Below, piece by piece: positions 6,924 to 12,741 of a DNA stretch of 22,701 bases. The stretch comes from Lawsonibacter sp. (lineage in GTDB: Bacteria > Bacillota > Clostridia > Oscillospirales > Oscillospiraceae), in NCBI GenBank assembly GCA_022798855.1, contig JAAWNI010000011.1:1-22701 (forward strand), read 5' to 3'. The notes under the pieces were generated by a model. The model was given only the letters and a program-made list of their open reading frames with translations. It had not been told where the DNA came from and ran no database searches. Position 1 is the stretch's first letter. Each line of letters begins with the position of its first letter. Position numbers and translations under genes: made by a program.

Positions 6924-8114
6924 TCACCCCCGCAGCTCCAGCAGCTTCTGCTTCAGCTCGCCCTCGATGCGGCCCAGCTCCTTCTCGGCTTCCTTCCGCT
7001 TCTGGGCGCCCTCGGTCTGGATCTTCATCACCTCGTCCAGGGTGGTGATGAGCTGTTGGTTGGTGTGCTGGAGTGTCTCCACGGAGACGATGGAGCGCTC
7101 GGCTTCCCGGGCAGTCTCGATGGTGCCCATTTTCAGCATGTCGGCGTTCTTCTGGAGCAGCTGGTTGGTCATATCGGTGACGGCGGTCTGGGCGGCGGTA
7201 GCCTGGCGGCTGTGCTCCAGCCCCAGGGCCAGCACCATCTGGCTCTTCCACAGGGGGATGGTGTTCACCAGGGAGGACTGGATTTTTTCCAGCATCTGGG
7301 TGTCGTTGTTCTGGAGCAGGCGGGTCTGGGGGCCCATCTGAATGGAGATCATCCGGGTGAGCTCCAGGTCGTGGAGCTTCTTCTCGAACCGGCCGCACAG
7401 GTTGGCGAAGTCGTTGTAGGCCTGGGCGTCCTCCTGGGCGCCGGTCGCCTCCGCCTTCTTTTTCAGCTCCGCCAGGTCGTGGGCGCGCAGGTACTCCAGC
7501 CGCTTCTTGCCGGCCAGGATATACATGGTCAGCTCCTTGTAATACTTGGTATTCAGCTCATACATCTGGTCGAACATAGCCACGTCCTTCATCAGCGTGA
7601 CCTGATGGTTCTCCAGCACCTTGACGATCTTCTCCACGTTGACCTCGGCCTTGGAGTAGCTGGCCTTCATGGCTTCCAGCTCGTTGCGCTTCTTCTGGAA
7701 AAAGCCGCCGATGCCCTTTTTCTCTGGCTGGCCGAAGGTTTTCAGCTCCACCACCAGGGAGCTGAGGGCTTCGCCCACCTCGCCCAGGTCCTTGGTCCGC
7801 ACGTTGTTCAGGGCGCTTTCAGAGAAGGCGGCGATGTTCTTCTGGGCCGCCGCGCCGTAGTTCAGCACCAGATTGCTGTCGGTGATGTCGATCTTTTGGG
7901 AGAAGTCCTCCACCATCTTCTTCTCCGCTTCGCTGAGCATGGACTCGTCCAGCTTGACGGCGTTGGCGTCCCGCGCCGCCTGGGCGGCTTCCTCCACCTG
8001 GGGGGCTTCCGGGGCGGAGGGGGCCAGGGTCAGCTCGGGGGCGGCCACCGCCTGGGCGGCGGAGGGCTCGAAGGTCAGCTCGGGGGTGGTGCTCAGATTC
8101 AGTTCGTCACTCAT
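6924..8114 (-). CDS. telA: Toxic anion resistance protein, TelA family (396 aa)
   Basis: This is a TelA/YaaN-type protein. After a low-complexity acidic, Ala/Pro-rich N-terminus (1-60) comes a long helical domain with the family hallmarks: NYGAAAQKNIAAFSESALNN, DLGEVGEALSSLVVELK, KKGIGGFFQKKRNELEAM, LMKDVAMFDQMYELNTKYYK, and RMISIQMGPQTRLLQNND. A coiled coil closes the protein (KRKEAEKELGRIEGELKQ). Family members are associated with tellurite, colicin and cell-envelope stress resistance, with no proven enzymatic activity. It is soluble and cytoplasmic. The start at 8114 is set by AGGAGGAAG; an upstream TTG-type extension lacks support. It overlaps the preceding membrane protein gene by 8 bases. 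XpaC is encoded upstream, the classical partner of TelA. Confidence 0.93.
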   Translation of the reverse strand: MSDELNLSTTPELTFEPSAAQAVAAPELTLAPSAPEAPQVEEAAQAARDANAVKLDESMLSEAEKKMVEDFSQKIDITDSNLVLNYGAAAQKNIAAFSESALNNVRTKDLGEVGEALSSLVVELKTFGQPEKKGIGGFFQKKRNELEAMKASYSKAEVNVEKIVKVLENHQVTLMKDVAMFDQMYELNTKYYKELTMYILAGKKRLEYLRAHDLAELKKKAEATGAQEDAQAYNDFANLCGRFEKKLHDLELTRMISIQMGPQTRLLQNNDTQMLEKIQSSLVNTIPLWKSQMVLALGLEHSRQATAAQTAVTDMTNQLLQKNADMLKMGTIETAREAERSIVSVETLQHTNQQLITTLDEVMKIQTEGAQKRKEAEKELGRIEGELKQKLLELRG

Positions 8115-8547
8115 AATAATCTTCCTCCTGTTGTTTGTTTTCAAAGTATTTTACCCAGCTTCGTCCTACGACAACGATACAGGCAATCAGTACAATGCCC
8201 CACAGCCCCCATGCGCTGCCAGGTATGGAGATCAGCAGGGGCAGTATGGCCCAGAACAGCAGCAGGGCTGTACAGGCGGTATTGTCCGCCAGAACAACAT
8301 TCCTGTCTCCATTTTTGTCCCAGGTGAGAAGGATAAACTGGAACAGGAAGCAGGCAGCCATCAACCCCTGTACGGCCCAGCGGAAGTGAAACCCCTCCAT
8401 AACCTCCACCCACCGCTCCTCGCTGAAAATGCCCAATTCATAGTAGTGCGGGTAGTTCCGAAAGTCCATCCAGGCGGCGAAAGGGATAAAAAAGACCATC
8501 ACAAGGTATAGCCACCGGAGCCACTCAGGGGGTTTCTTTTTCTTCAT
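8107..8547 (-). CDS. Small multi-pass membrane protein (146 aa)
   Basis: I do not recognise a named family. The protein begins MKKKKPPEWLRW and contains about four hydrophobic segments: 10-27 (LYLVMVFFIPFAAW), 52-68 (VQGLMAACFLFQFILLTW), 83-98 (ACTALLLFWAILPLLI) and 102-121 (SAWGLWGIVLIACIVVVG). It ends in a charged tail, WVKYFENKQQEEDYYE. The positive N-terminus predicts a cytoplasmic N-end. AAGGAG precedes the ATG at 8547. It overlaps the preceding small membrane gene by 23 bases and telA by 8 bases, so the three are translated together. It may be the membrane anchor or partner for TelA, but this is inferred from position. Confidence 0.78.
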   Translation of the reverse strand: MKKKKPPEWLRWLYLVMVFFIPFAAWMDFRNYPHYYELGIFSEERWVEVMEGFHFRWAVQGLMAACFLFQFILLTWDKNGDRNVVLADNTACTALLLFWAILPLLISIPGSAWGLWGIVLIACIVVVGRSWVKYFENKQQEEDYYE

Positions 8548-8761
8548 AGCTTTTCTCCTTTTTACCGTAGGCCAGAAAGCGGCGCCAATGGAAAGCGAAG
8601 CTGAAGAGCTGGAGCAGGATGAGCAGGGCAAAGAGCATCCGATTCTGCCAGCCCAGCTCAGAGAACGCGAAAAGGAACGCGCCTAATTGCAGGGCCAGGA
8701 TAAAAGTTTGGAGCAGCGCGCCGGCAAGGCAGTCTCCCCTTGTGATAAATTTTTTGTCCAT
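8525..8761 (-). CDS. Small two-helix membrane protein (78 aa)
   Basis: Starting at 8761 after GGAAGGAGG, this reads MDKKFITRGDCLAGALLQTF, a hydrophobic helix to about residue 34, a short turn and a second helix (NRMLFALLILLQLFSFAF, about 40-57). It ends in a basic tail, WRRFLAYGKKEKSYEEKETP. The open frame extends further upstream, but that part is translated repeat DNA and is not credible. It is the first gene after the repeat block at 8774-9125 and overlaps the next membrane gene. The family is unrecognised. Confidence 0.7.
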   Translation of the reverse strand: MDKKFITRGDCLAGALLQTFILALQLGAFLFAFSELGWQNRMLFALLILLQLFSFAFHWRRFLAYGKKEKSYEEKETP

Positions 8762-8773
8762 ACAGCCCTCCTT

Positions 8774-9125
8774 CCTGTAGGGGCGGCCTGTGGCCGCCCT
8801 TGTCAAAGCCTTTATCCCTCCGCAGGGGTAAGGCACCTTGTTTATTGGAAGTCCTTCTGTGAACGGAATCCCCCCCACTTCGTGGCCTCCCCTACCCCCT
8901 CTGGCCTTCGGCCATCTCCCCCTGACAGGGGGAGTCGGCCCCCCTTTAACAAGGGGGGCTTGGGTGCTTGGAAGGCTCCGGTTTTGCTCCAAAGGCCCCC
9001 TTGTTAAAGGGGGCTGTCGCCGCCGCAGGCGGTGACTGGGGGATTCTTTTTCTTTGAGCTGTTTCGCTTGAGGGAATCCCCCCGCCTCCAGAGAACGGTG
9101 CGCCGGGGTCGTCGCGCCCTACAGG
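8774..9125. repeat. Composite palindromic repeat block, 352 bp, with 9-bp inverted ends
   Basis: The block is bounded by CCTGTAGGG (8774-8782) and CCCTACAGG (9117-9125), perfect inverted copies. Inside are GGGCGGCC/GGCCGCCC at the left end; two inverted copies of a CCCCCTTTAACAAGGGGG palindrome (8938-8959 and 8995-9014), each a hairpin on its own; and three GAATCCCCC strings in both orientations. The frames that run through it encode only Pro/Arg-rich junk. It separates xpaC from the rest of its presumed operon and ends 21 bases before the xpaC stop. It looks like stacked or nested non-coding repeats of a kind common between genes in gut Firmicutes. Confidence 0.7.
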
Positions 9126-9145
9126 TTTCCTATAAGGTGCCTCCA

Positions 9146-9829
9146 TCACAGCTCCAGGGTGGGGCCGTCCATCCCGCCGGTGGGTTTCGTGCCGCCGGAC
9201 AGCCCCTCCTGGGCCAGCAGGTTCTCCATGACGGTGATGTCGGTGGAGATGTCCAGGGCGTCGTCGCCGAAGAGGGCGTCCAGCTGCTTGTCAAAGGCGG
9301 TGCACAAGGTATCCAGCATCTTCTCCACCTTCTGCTTGGTGGCGTCGATATTGCTGCCCGAGATGCCGGTGGAGTCCATCCGGTCGTAGGCGTTCAAGAG
9401 CTTGATGGTGGTGGGCAGGAAGTAGTCCAGGAACCGGGAAATCTGGGGCTTTTTGGCCGGATTGTCGATGACATGGTCGATGATTTTCCCCGTGGCCTCC
9501 TCCAGGTGGTCGATCTGGGCGGAAATCTTCTCGTCGGGGATGGCGTCGTTCAGCCGGCGCAGCTCAGAGATGGCCCGGTCCTTCTCCCGCCGGAGGGCGG
9601 CCACCTGGGGGTCGGCCTTCTCCTCCTTTTTGGGCTCCTGGGCCGGGCCGGGGGTCTGATAGACCTTGTCGGTGAAGATGGCCTTGCCCGCGGCGAAAGC
9701 GGCCAGGGACAGCCCGGCGCAGATCAGGTAGTCGCTGGCCCGGTGCAGGGGGAACAGCAGGGCGTAGCCCAGCCAGACAAAGCCCACCAGATAGATGGGC
9801 AGAACGGACGTCTTTTTGCGGGTGGTCAT
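9146..9829 (-). CDS. xpaC: XpaC-like protein (227 aa)
   Basis: The start at 9829 follows GGAGGTG. Two adjacent hydrophobic helices (about 9-28 and 33-50) anchor the N-terminus; a charged Lys/Glu-rich linker follows at 60-75. The remainder (about 80-215) is a helical domain with VAALRREKDRAISELRRLND, GKIIDHVIDNPAKKPQISRFLDYFLPTTIKLLNAY and KVEKMLDTLCTAFDKQLDALFGDDALDISTDITVMENLLAQEG, the signature of the XpaC family named for 5-bromo-4-chloroindolyl phosphate hydrolysis in Bacillus. In Bacillus xpaC lies next to yaaN (telA), as here. The family has no established biochemical role and is linked to envelope and toxic-ion stress. It is transcribed from the strong promoter at 9861-9890, divergent to the patatin gene. 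Confidence 0.9.
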   Translation of the reverse strand: MTTRKKTSVLPIYLVGFVWLGYALLFPLHRASDYLICAGLSLAAFAAGKAIFTDKVYQTPGPAQEPKKEEKADPQVAALRREKDRAISELRRLNDAIPDEKISAQIDHLEEATGKIIDHVIDNPAKKPQISRFLDYFLPTTIKLLNAYDRMDSTGISGSNIDATKQKVEKMLDTLCTAFDKQLDALFGDDALDISTDITVMENLLAQEGLSGGTKPTGGMDGPTLEL

Positions 9830-9860
9830 GGCGCACCTCCATAGGGAATGAATCACCTGT

Positions 9861-9890
9861 ATTTTACCCCTAACAGGCGGGGAGTGTCAA
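9861..9890 (-). promoter_or_regulatory. Sigma-A promoter of the xpaC-telA operon
   Basis: On the minus strand TTGACA (9890-9885), an 18-base spacer and TAAAAT (9866-9861) read as a strong housekeeping promoter. The start point would fall about 25 bases before the xpaC start codon. Confidence 0.8.
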
Positions 9891-9905
9891 GGAAATTGGA
9901 ACAGT

Positions 9906-9934
9906 TTGCAAAATTGCCGGAGAAGGGGTATAAT
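9906..9934 (+). promoter_or_regulatory. Sigma-A promoter of the patatin gene
   Basis: TTGCAA (9906-9911), 17 bases and TATAAT (9929-9934). It is divergent from, and only 15 bases away from, the xpaC promoter, so one regulator could act on both. Confidence 0.82.
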
Positions 9935-9943
9935 AAGAAAAAA

Positions 9944-9959
9944 GCGCCCGTTGGGGCGC
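9944..9959 (+). promoter_or_regulatory. 5'-terminal mRNA hairpin ahead of the patatin ribosome binding site
   Basis: GCGCCC (9944-9949) pairs with GGGCGC (9954-9959) across a GTTG loop. With transcription starting near 9941, the hairpin would sit at the very 5' end, with GGGAGGT immediately after. Such stems usually stabilise mRNA; it could also limit ribosome access. Inferred from spacing only. Confidence 0.4.
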
Positions 9960-9969
9960 GGGAGGTATT

Positions 9970-10818
9970 ATGAAAACTGGCTTGGTATTGGAGGGCGGGG
10001 CCCTCCGGGCTATTTTTTCCAGCGGCGTGTGCGACGGCCTGCTGGAGGGCCATGTCATGGCCGACTATGTCATTGGGGTGTCGGCGGGCATCGCCTACGG
10101 GGTGAGCTATGTGTCCAGACAGCCCCGGCGCAATCTGGAGGTGGTCACGCGCTTCGCTCCGGACAGGCGGTACATGGGCTGGCGCAACCTGGCGGACAAG
10201 GGCAACCGCAGCTATTTCGGGCTGAAATTCGGGTTCAGCACCATCCCCAACGAGCTGGTGCCCTTCGACTACGACGCCTTCGAGGCCTTCCCCGGGGAGG
10301 TGGAGGCGGTGGTCACCAACCTGAACACCGGCAGAGCGGAGTACCTCCCCGTCCCCCGGCGGGACAAGGAGTCGGTGGTCCTCCAGGCCAGCTGTGCCAT
10401 GCCCCTGCTCTTCCCCGTCTTTGAGATCGGCGGCCAGCCCTATCTGGACGGCGGCATCGGCGACGCCATCCCCTGGCGCAGGGGGCTGGAGAAGTGCGAA
10501 AAGGTGGTCGTGGTGCTCACCCGCCCGCGGCGCTACCGCCGCAAGCCCGACCATGTGATGCAGCTGATCCGGAAGCGGTACAGGGAGTATCCGGAGTTCG
10601 TGTCGGCCATGGAAAACCGGGCCGAGGCCTACAACCGGGACAGGGAAGCGCTGTTTCAGGCGGAGCGGGAGGGAAGGCTCCTTGTGGTCGCCCCCGAGTC
10701 CACCCTGGGGGTGGCCCGGACCGAGCGGAACACCGAGAAGCTGCGCCTGCTCTGGGCGGCGGGCTATCAGGAGGCTGTGGACCGGATGGAGGAGATTAGA
10801 GATTATCTGCAAGGCTGA
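9970..10818 (+). CDS. Patatin-like phospholipase (282 aa)
   Basis: The patatin lipase core is complete. The oxyanion loop is EGGALRAIFSSGV (8-20), the nucleophile Ser38 lies in GVSAG (36-40), and the catalytic Asp160 lies in LDGGIGDAIP (159-167). This is the Ser-Asp dyad of patatin and YjjU/RssA-like acyl hydrolases, which cleave fatty acyl groups from phospholipids or related lipids. No signal peptide or membrane helix is seen, so it is a cytoplasmic enzyme acting at the inner membrane face. A 120-residue basic, helical C-terminus (about 165-282) matches the YjjU-type length. GGGAGGT precedes the ATG. It is a single-gene unit with its own promoter, and its last 23 bases overlap the convergent small gene. 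Confidence 0.93.
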   Translation: MKTGLVLEGGALRAIFSSGVCDGLLEGHVMADYVIGVSAGIAYGVSYVSRQPRRNLEVVTRFAPDRRYMGWRNLADKGNRSYFGLKFGFSTIPNELVPFDYDAFEAFPGEVEAVVTNLNTGRAEYLPVPRRDKESVVLQASCAMPLLFPVFEIGGQPYLDGGIGDAIPWRRGLEKCEKVVVVLTRPRRYRRKPDHVMQLIRKRYREYPEFVSAMENRAEAYNRDREALFQAEREGRLLVVAPESTLGVARTERNTEKLRLLWAAGYQEAVDRMEEIRDYLQG

Positions 10819-11005
10819 GCGCCGCCCCGGCCCGGTCCACCTGGCTGGGCTGGAGGGCGTAGAGGTTCAGCGTGTCCCCCACGATGGTGAAAAAGGCCCC
10901 CAGTTTGGCCAGATTGGCCTGGCTCTGCCCCTGAGCCAGCGCGGCGGAGAGGGCGACCGCCATGGTCAGGAGCTCCCCGCTGTTGGCGTTGTAGATGGAA
11001 GACAA
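10796..11005 (-). CDS. Small helical protein resembling DUF6774 (69 aa)
   Basis: The start is probably a TTG at 11005, because GGAGGT lies 7 bases before it; the alternative GTG at 11014 overlaps that ribosome binding site. The protein is rich in Ala and Leu: NSGELLTMAVALSAALAQG, then LAKLGAFFTIVGDTLNLYALQ. This pattern, a helix followed by LxxLxxxFTxxGDTL, resembles the short clostridial proteins grouped as DUF6774, whose role is unknown. Its 3' end overlaps the patatin gene on the other strand by 23 bases. A GGACCATCC palindrome lies between its start and the divergent DUF3842 gene. The assignment is by eye and moderately sure. Confidence 0.6.
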   Translation of the reverse strand: MSSIYNANSGELLTMAVALSAALAQGQSQANLAKLGAFFTIVGDTLNLYALQPSQVDRAGAALSLADNL

Positions 11006-11018
11006 TAGAACCACCTCC

Positions 11019-11043
11019 GGACCATCCTATGCGGGATGGGTCC
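11019..11043. promoter_or_regulatory. Palindromic site between divergent genes
   Basis: GGACCATCC (11019-11027) and GGATGGGTCC (11034-11043) form an inverted repeat with one bulged G. The inner 16 bases, CCATCCTATGCGGGAT (11022-11037), recur exactly at 5150-5165 before the SSB-like gene. It could be an operator or a conserved hairpin; no regulator is encoded nearby. Confidence 0.35.
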
Positions 11044-11071
11044 AAGGAGGTGAGGAAAAGAGGCGTTTTTC

Positions 11072-11485
11072 ATGAAAATTGTTGTGATCGACGGCCAGGG
11101 CGGCCGCCTGGGCCGGCTGCTGATCGAGCGGGTCAAGGCCCGCCTGCCCCAGGCGCAGGTGTACGCCCTGGGCACGAACAGCGTGGCCACCGCCGCCATG
11201 CTGAAGGCGGGGGCGGATTTCGGCGCCACTGGGGAAAATCCGGTGGTCCGAGGGGTCGCGGACGCCGACGGAGTCCTGGGCCCGGTGGGAATCGTGGTGG
11301 CGGACGCCATCCTTGGGGAGGTCACGCCAGCTATGGCAAAGGCCGTGGGCAGCTGCCGGGCCAAAAAATTCCTGGTGCCTATGAACAGCTGCGGGGTTGT
11401 GGTGGCCGGCGTGGAGGAGCTGCCCATGCCCGATTACGCGGCGCGGGCGGTGGACTGTCTGGCGGAAGAGCTGGGAAAGAGATAG
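11072..11485 (+). CDS. DUF3842 family protein (137 aa)
   Basis: MKIVVIDGQGGRLGRLLIER opens a Rossmann-like fold (GQGGRLG, 8-14), followed by VYALGTNSVATAAMLKAGAD and a GENPVVRG motif, typical of the clostridial DUF3842 family. The C-terminal half contains GPVGIVVADAILGEVTPAMA and KKFLVPMNSCGVVVAGVEE. The family is small, cytoplasmic and of unknown function; the fold suggests binding of a nucleotide or phosphate-bearing ligand. The start at 11072 is forced by an in-frame stop at 11051; AAGAGG lies 8 bases upstream, whereas the stronger AAGGAGG at 11044-11050 is about 21 bases away. Confidence 0.82.
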   Translation: MKIVVIDGQGGRLGRLLIERVKARLPQAQVYALGTNSVATAAMLKAGADFGATGENPVVRGVADADGVLGPVGIVVADAILGEVTPAMAKAVGSCRAKKFLVPMNSCGVVVAGVEELPMPDYAARAVDCLAEELGKR

Positions 11486-11626
11486 CGGTATACCGCAGCC
11501 GTATCCACAACCGCCGGGCACTGTGCGGCCGTCATGCCATCTGGGGCGGAGAAGGCCCCCAGGGCTGGCCTCCAGGCTGTTTTTCGGGAAATTTCGAAGA
11601 AATTTTCTCATTCATAAAATCCGCTA

Positions 11627-11655
11627 TTGCATTGCGGGGCGTGATTTGTTATAAT
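11627..11655 (+). promoter_or_regulatory. Sigma-A promoter with extended -10 before the CFI-box gene leader
   Basis: TTGCAT (11627-11632), a 17-base spacer, and TGT immediately before TATAAT (11650-11655) form an extended -10 promoter. It lies in AT-rich DNA. The expected start is near 11662, about 296 bases before the start codon of the downstream gene. Confidence 0.85.
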
Positions 11656-11661
11656 CTACGC

Positions 11662-11885
11662 AGAAAACAAAAATGCGGCAGCTTACGGGTGGTTCCAGCA
11701 CCCGCAAGCCTGCACAGGTGAAAGACAGCACACCTACGCAACGGACTCACCGCACCGCACAGGTATTATACGATATTTCACCTCTGTTTGTAAAGGGGGA
11801 TTTTATCGTTTTCCTCTGTGCCTGCTTTGTCGTATGTGGATTATGCTTTTTTACACTGTGCGGGCTTACCCTGCGCGGTGTTTTT
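11662..11885 (+). ncRNA. Candidate structured leader RNA / attenuator (about 225 nt)
   Basis: Between a strong promoter and an intrinsic terminator lies a non-coding, structured stretch. Hairpin 1 (11678-11713) stacks GCA, GCTT and CGGGTG on CACCCG, AA and TGC, with a 7-base loop. Hairpin 2 is AGGTG/CACCT (11716-11735). A longer stem combines GCACAG (11757-11762) with CTGTGC (11816-11821) and, inside it, ACGATA with TATCGT. Importantly, CCGCACAG (11755-11762) can instead pair perfectly with CTGTGCGG (11856-11863), the 5' arm of the terminator. That gives two mutually exclusive states, as in riboswitches and attenuators. It fits none of the known riboswitch cores I looked for. An in-frame ATG at 11673 lacks a ribosome binding site. 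It may alternatively be a free small RNA. Confidence 0.5.
11853..11885 (+). terminator. Intrinsic terminator inside the leader
   Basis: A 12-bp stem, ACACTGTGCGGG (11853-11864) with CCTGCGCGGTGT (11870-11881), has a 5-base loop and several G-U pairs, and is followed by a T-run (11881-11885). It ends 72 bases before the downstream start codon, and no second promoter is visible in between. Confidence 0.82.
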
Positions 11886-11894
11886 GCTTTCTCC

Positions 11895-11927
11895 CGGCGG
11901 CCTCGGGGGTGTTTTCCGGGGCCGCCG
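11895..11927 (+). other. Strong hairpin just before the CFI-box gene
   Basis: CGGCGGCCTCGG (11895-11906) pairs with CCGGGGCCGCCG (11916-11927), 12 bp with one G-U, and a 9-base loop. No T-run follows. It lies 30 bases before the start codon and leaves the purine-rich ribosome binding site free. Confidence 0.55.
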
Positions 11928-11957
11928 TATATGAAAGAAAATGGAAGGGGAAGCAAG

Positions 11958-12629
11958 ATGATTGTTTACGGAAAGCCAAACTTTGGACACGAAGAGATTG
12001 TAAGCGGCGGAGTAAGATCATGGGCAAGCGGGCCTGACAGCGCCGGGGGTGTTGGGGTCCAAATTTCTATCAAAAATGACTCAGAAAAAACAATCAAGTA
12101 TGTCAGGTTTAAGGTGATTCCCTACAATGCGGTAAACGATGTAGTTTCCAGTTCAATTGGAGGGGTAACAGATCAATGGCTTAAAATTACCGGTCCAATC
12201 GACCCAGGAGCCCGCTACAACGGGGCACAGTGGGAAAGCCTCTGGTACAATTACAGCATTGCCCGGGTTGAGATTTTGGAAATCCACATAGAGTACATGG
12301 ATGGGAGCATGGAAACCATTCCGGCCAAAGACATCCACTATGAGCAGAATCCGCAGAATCCAGGGTGTTATGTCGCCACGGCGGTATACCACTCCTACGA
12401 CTGCCCCCAGGTGTGGACCCTGCGGCGGTTCCGGGACGGCGTTCTGGCGGAGCACTGGTACGGCCGGGCCTTTGTGCGGCTGTACTACGCGGTAAGCCCC
12501 ACCCTGGTGCGCTGGTTCGGGGAGTCGGCCTGGTTTCAGCGGCTGTGGCGGGGTCCGCTGGACCGGCTGGTGGCCCAACTCCAGGCCAGGGGCGTGGAGG
12601 ATACCCCCTATCAGGATAAAATTTGGTAA
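11958..12629 (+). CDS. Ig-like domain plus CFI-box C-terminal protein (223 aa)
   Basis: The start at 11958 follows GGAAGGGGAAG; an in-frame ATG at 11931 has no ribosome binding site, and longer extensions run through the leader terminator. Residues about 1-128 form a beta-rich domain resembling intracellular/extracellular Ig-like DUF5780-type modules (GVQISIKNDSEKTIKYVRFK, ITGPIDPGARYNGAQW, IEYMDGSMETIPAKD). From 137 to the end comes the conserved CFI-box C-terminal module: CYVATAVYHSYDCPQVWTL, RRFRDGVLAEHWYGRAFVR, YYAVSPTLVRWFG, GVEDTPY. That module occurs at the C-terminus of many unrelated firmicute proteins, and its function is unknown. There is no signal peptide. GC rises clearly between the first domain and the CFI-box part. 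Expression depends on reading through the leader terminator. Confidence 0.85.
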   Translation: MIVYGKPNFGHEEIVSGGVRSWASGPDSAGGVGVQISIKNDSEKTIKYVRFKVIPYNAVNDVVSSSIGGVTDQWLKITGPIDPGARYNGAQWESLWYNYSIARVEILEIHIEYMDGSMETIPAKDIHYEQNPQNPGCYVATAVYHSYDCPQVWTLRRFRDGVLAEHWYGRAFVRLYYAVSPTLVRWFGESAWFQRLWRGPLDRLVAQLQARGVEDTPYQDKIW

Positions 12630-12686
12630 TCAAAAGCGGGACGCTGAAGCTGCCATTGGCGGCCAACGTCTTTGCCATATTCGTTA

Positions 12687-12726
12687 CCCCCTATGTAGTT
12701 TTATTTTCCTACATAGGGGGCTTTTT
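12687..12726 (+). terminator. Terminator of the CFI-box gene
   Basis: A perfect 12-bp stem, CCCCCTATGTAG (12687-12698) with CTACATAGGGGG (12709-12720), a 10-base loop, and C plus T5. The convergent methyltransferase gene ends 16 bases on; the stem may slow its transcription too, but lacks a T-run on that strand. Confidence 0.92.
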
Positions 12727-12741
12727 ATCTATTGTCCATTT

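Noticed and set aside
2961..8327. Very long plus-strand frames opposite the SLH, SSB, TPM and TelA genes (2961-4382, 4385-6247, 6129-8327)
   Set aside because: They are antisense shadows of GC-rich genes. Their products are Gly/Val/His-rich without domains, and they lack ribosome binding sites, whereas the minus-strand proteins show clear families.
8762..9035. Proline/arginine-rich small proteins in the repeat block
   Set aside because: They are translations of palindromic repeats in several frames, without ribosome binding sites.
11662..11885. T-box leader or 6S RNA
   Set aside because: A GGGTGG string resembles part of the T-box antiterminator, but the full T-box sequence and specifier loop are absent and the downstream gene is not an amino acid gene. 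The long-hairpin-with-bubble layout of 6S RNA is not clearly met.
11673..11957. A 95-residue N-terminal extension of the CFI-box gene with a hydrophobic stretch
   Set aside because: It has no ribosome binding site and runs through an intrinsic terminator and a second strong hairpin. The start at 11958 has both a good site and homology.
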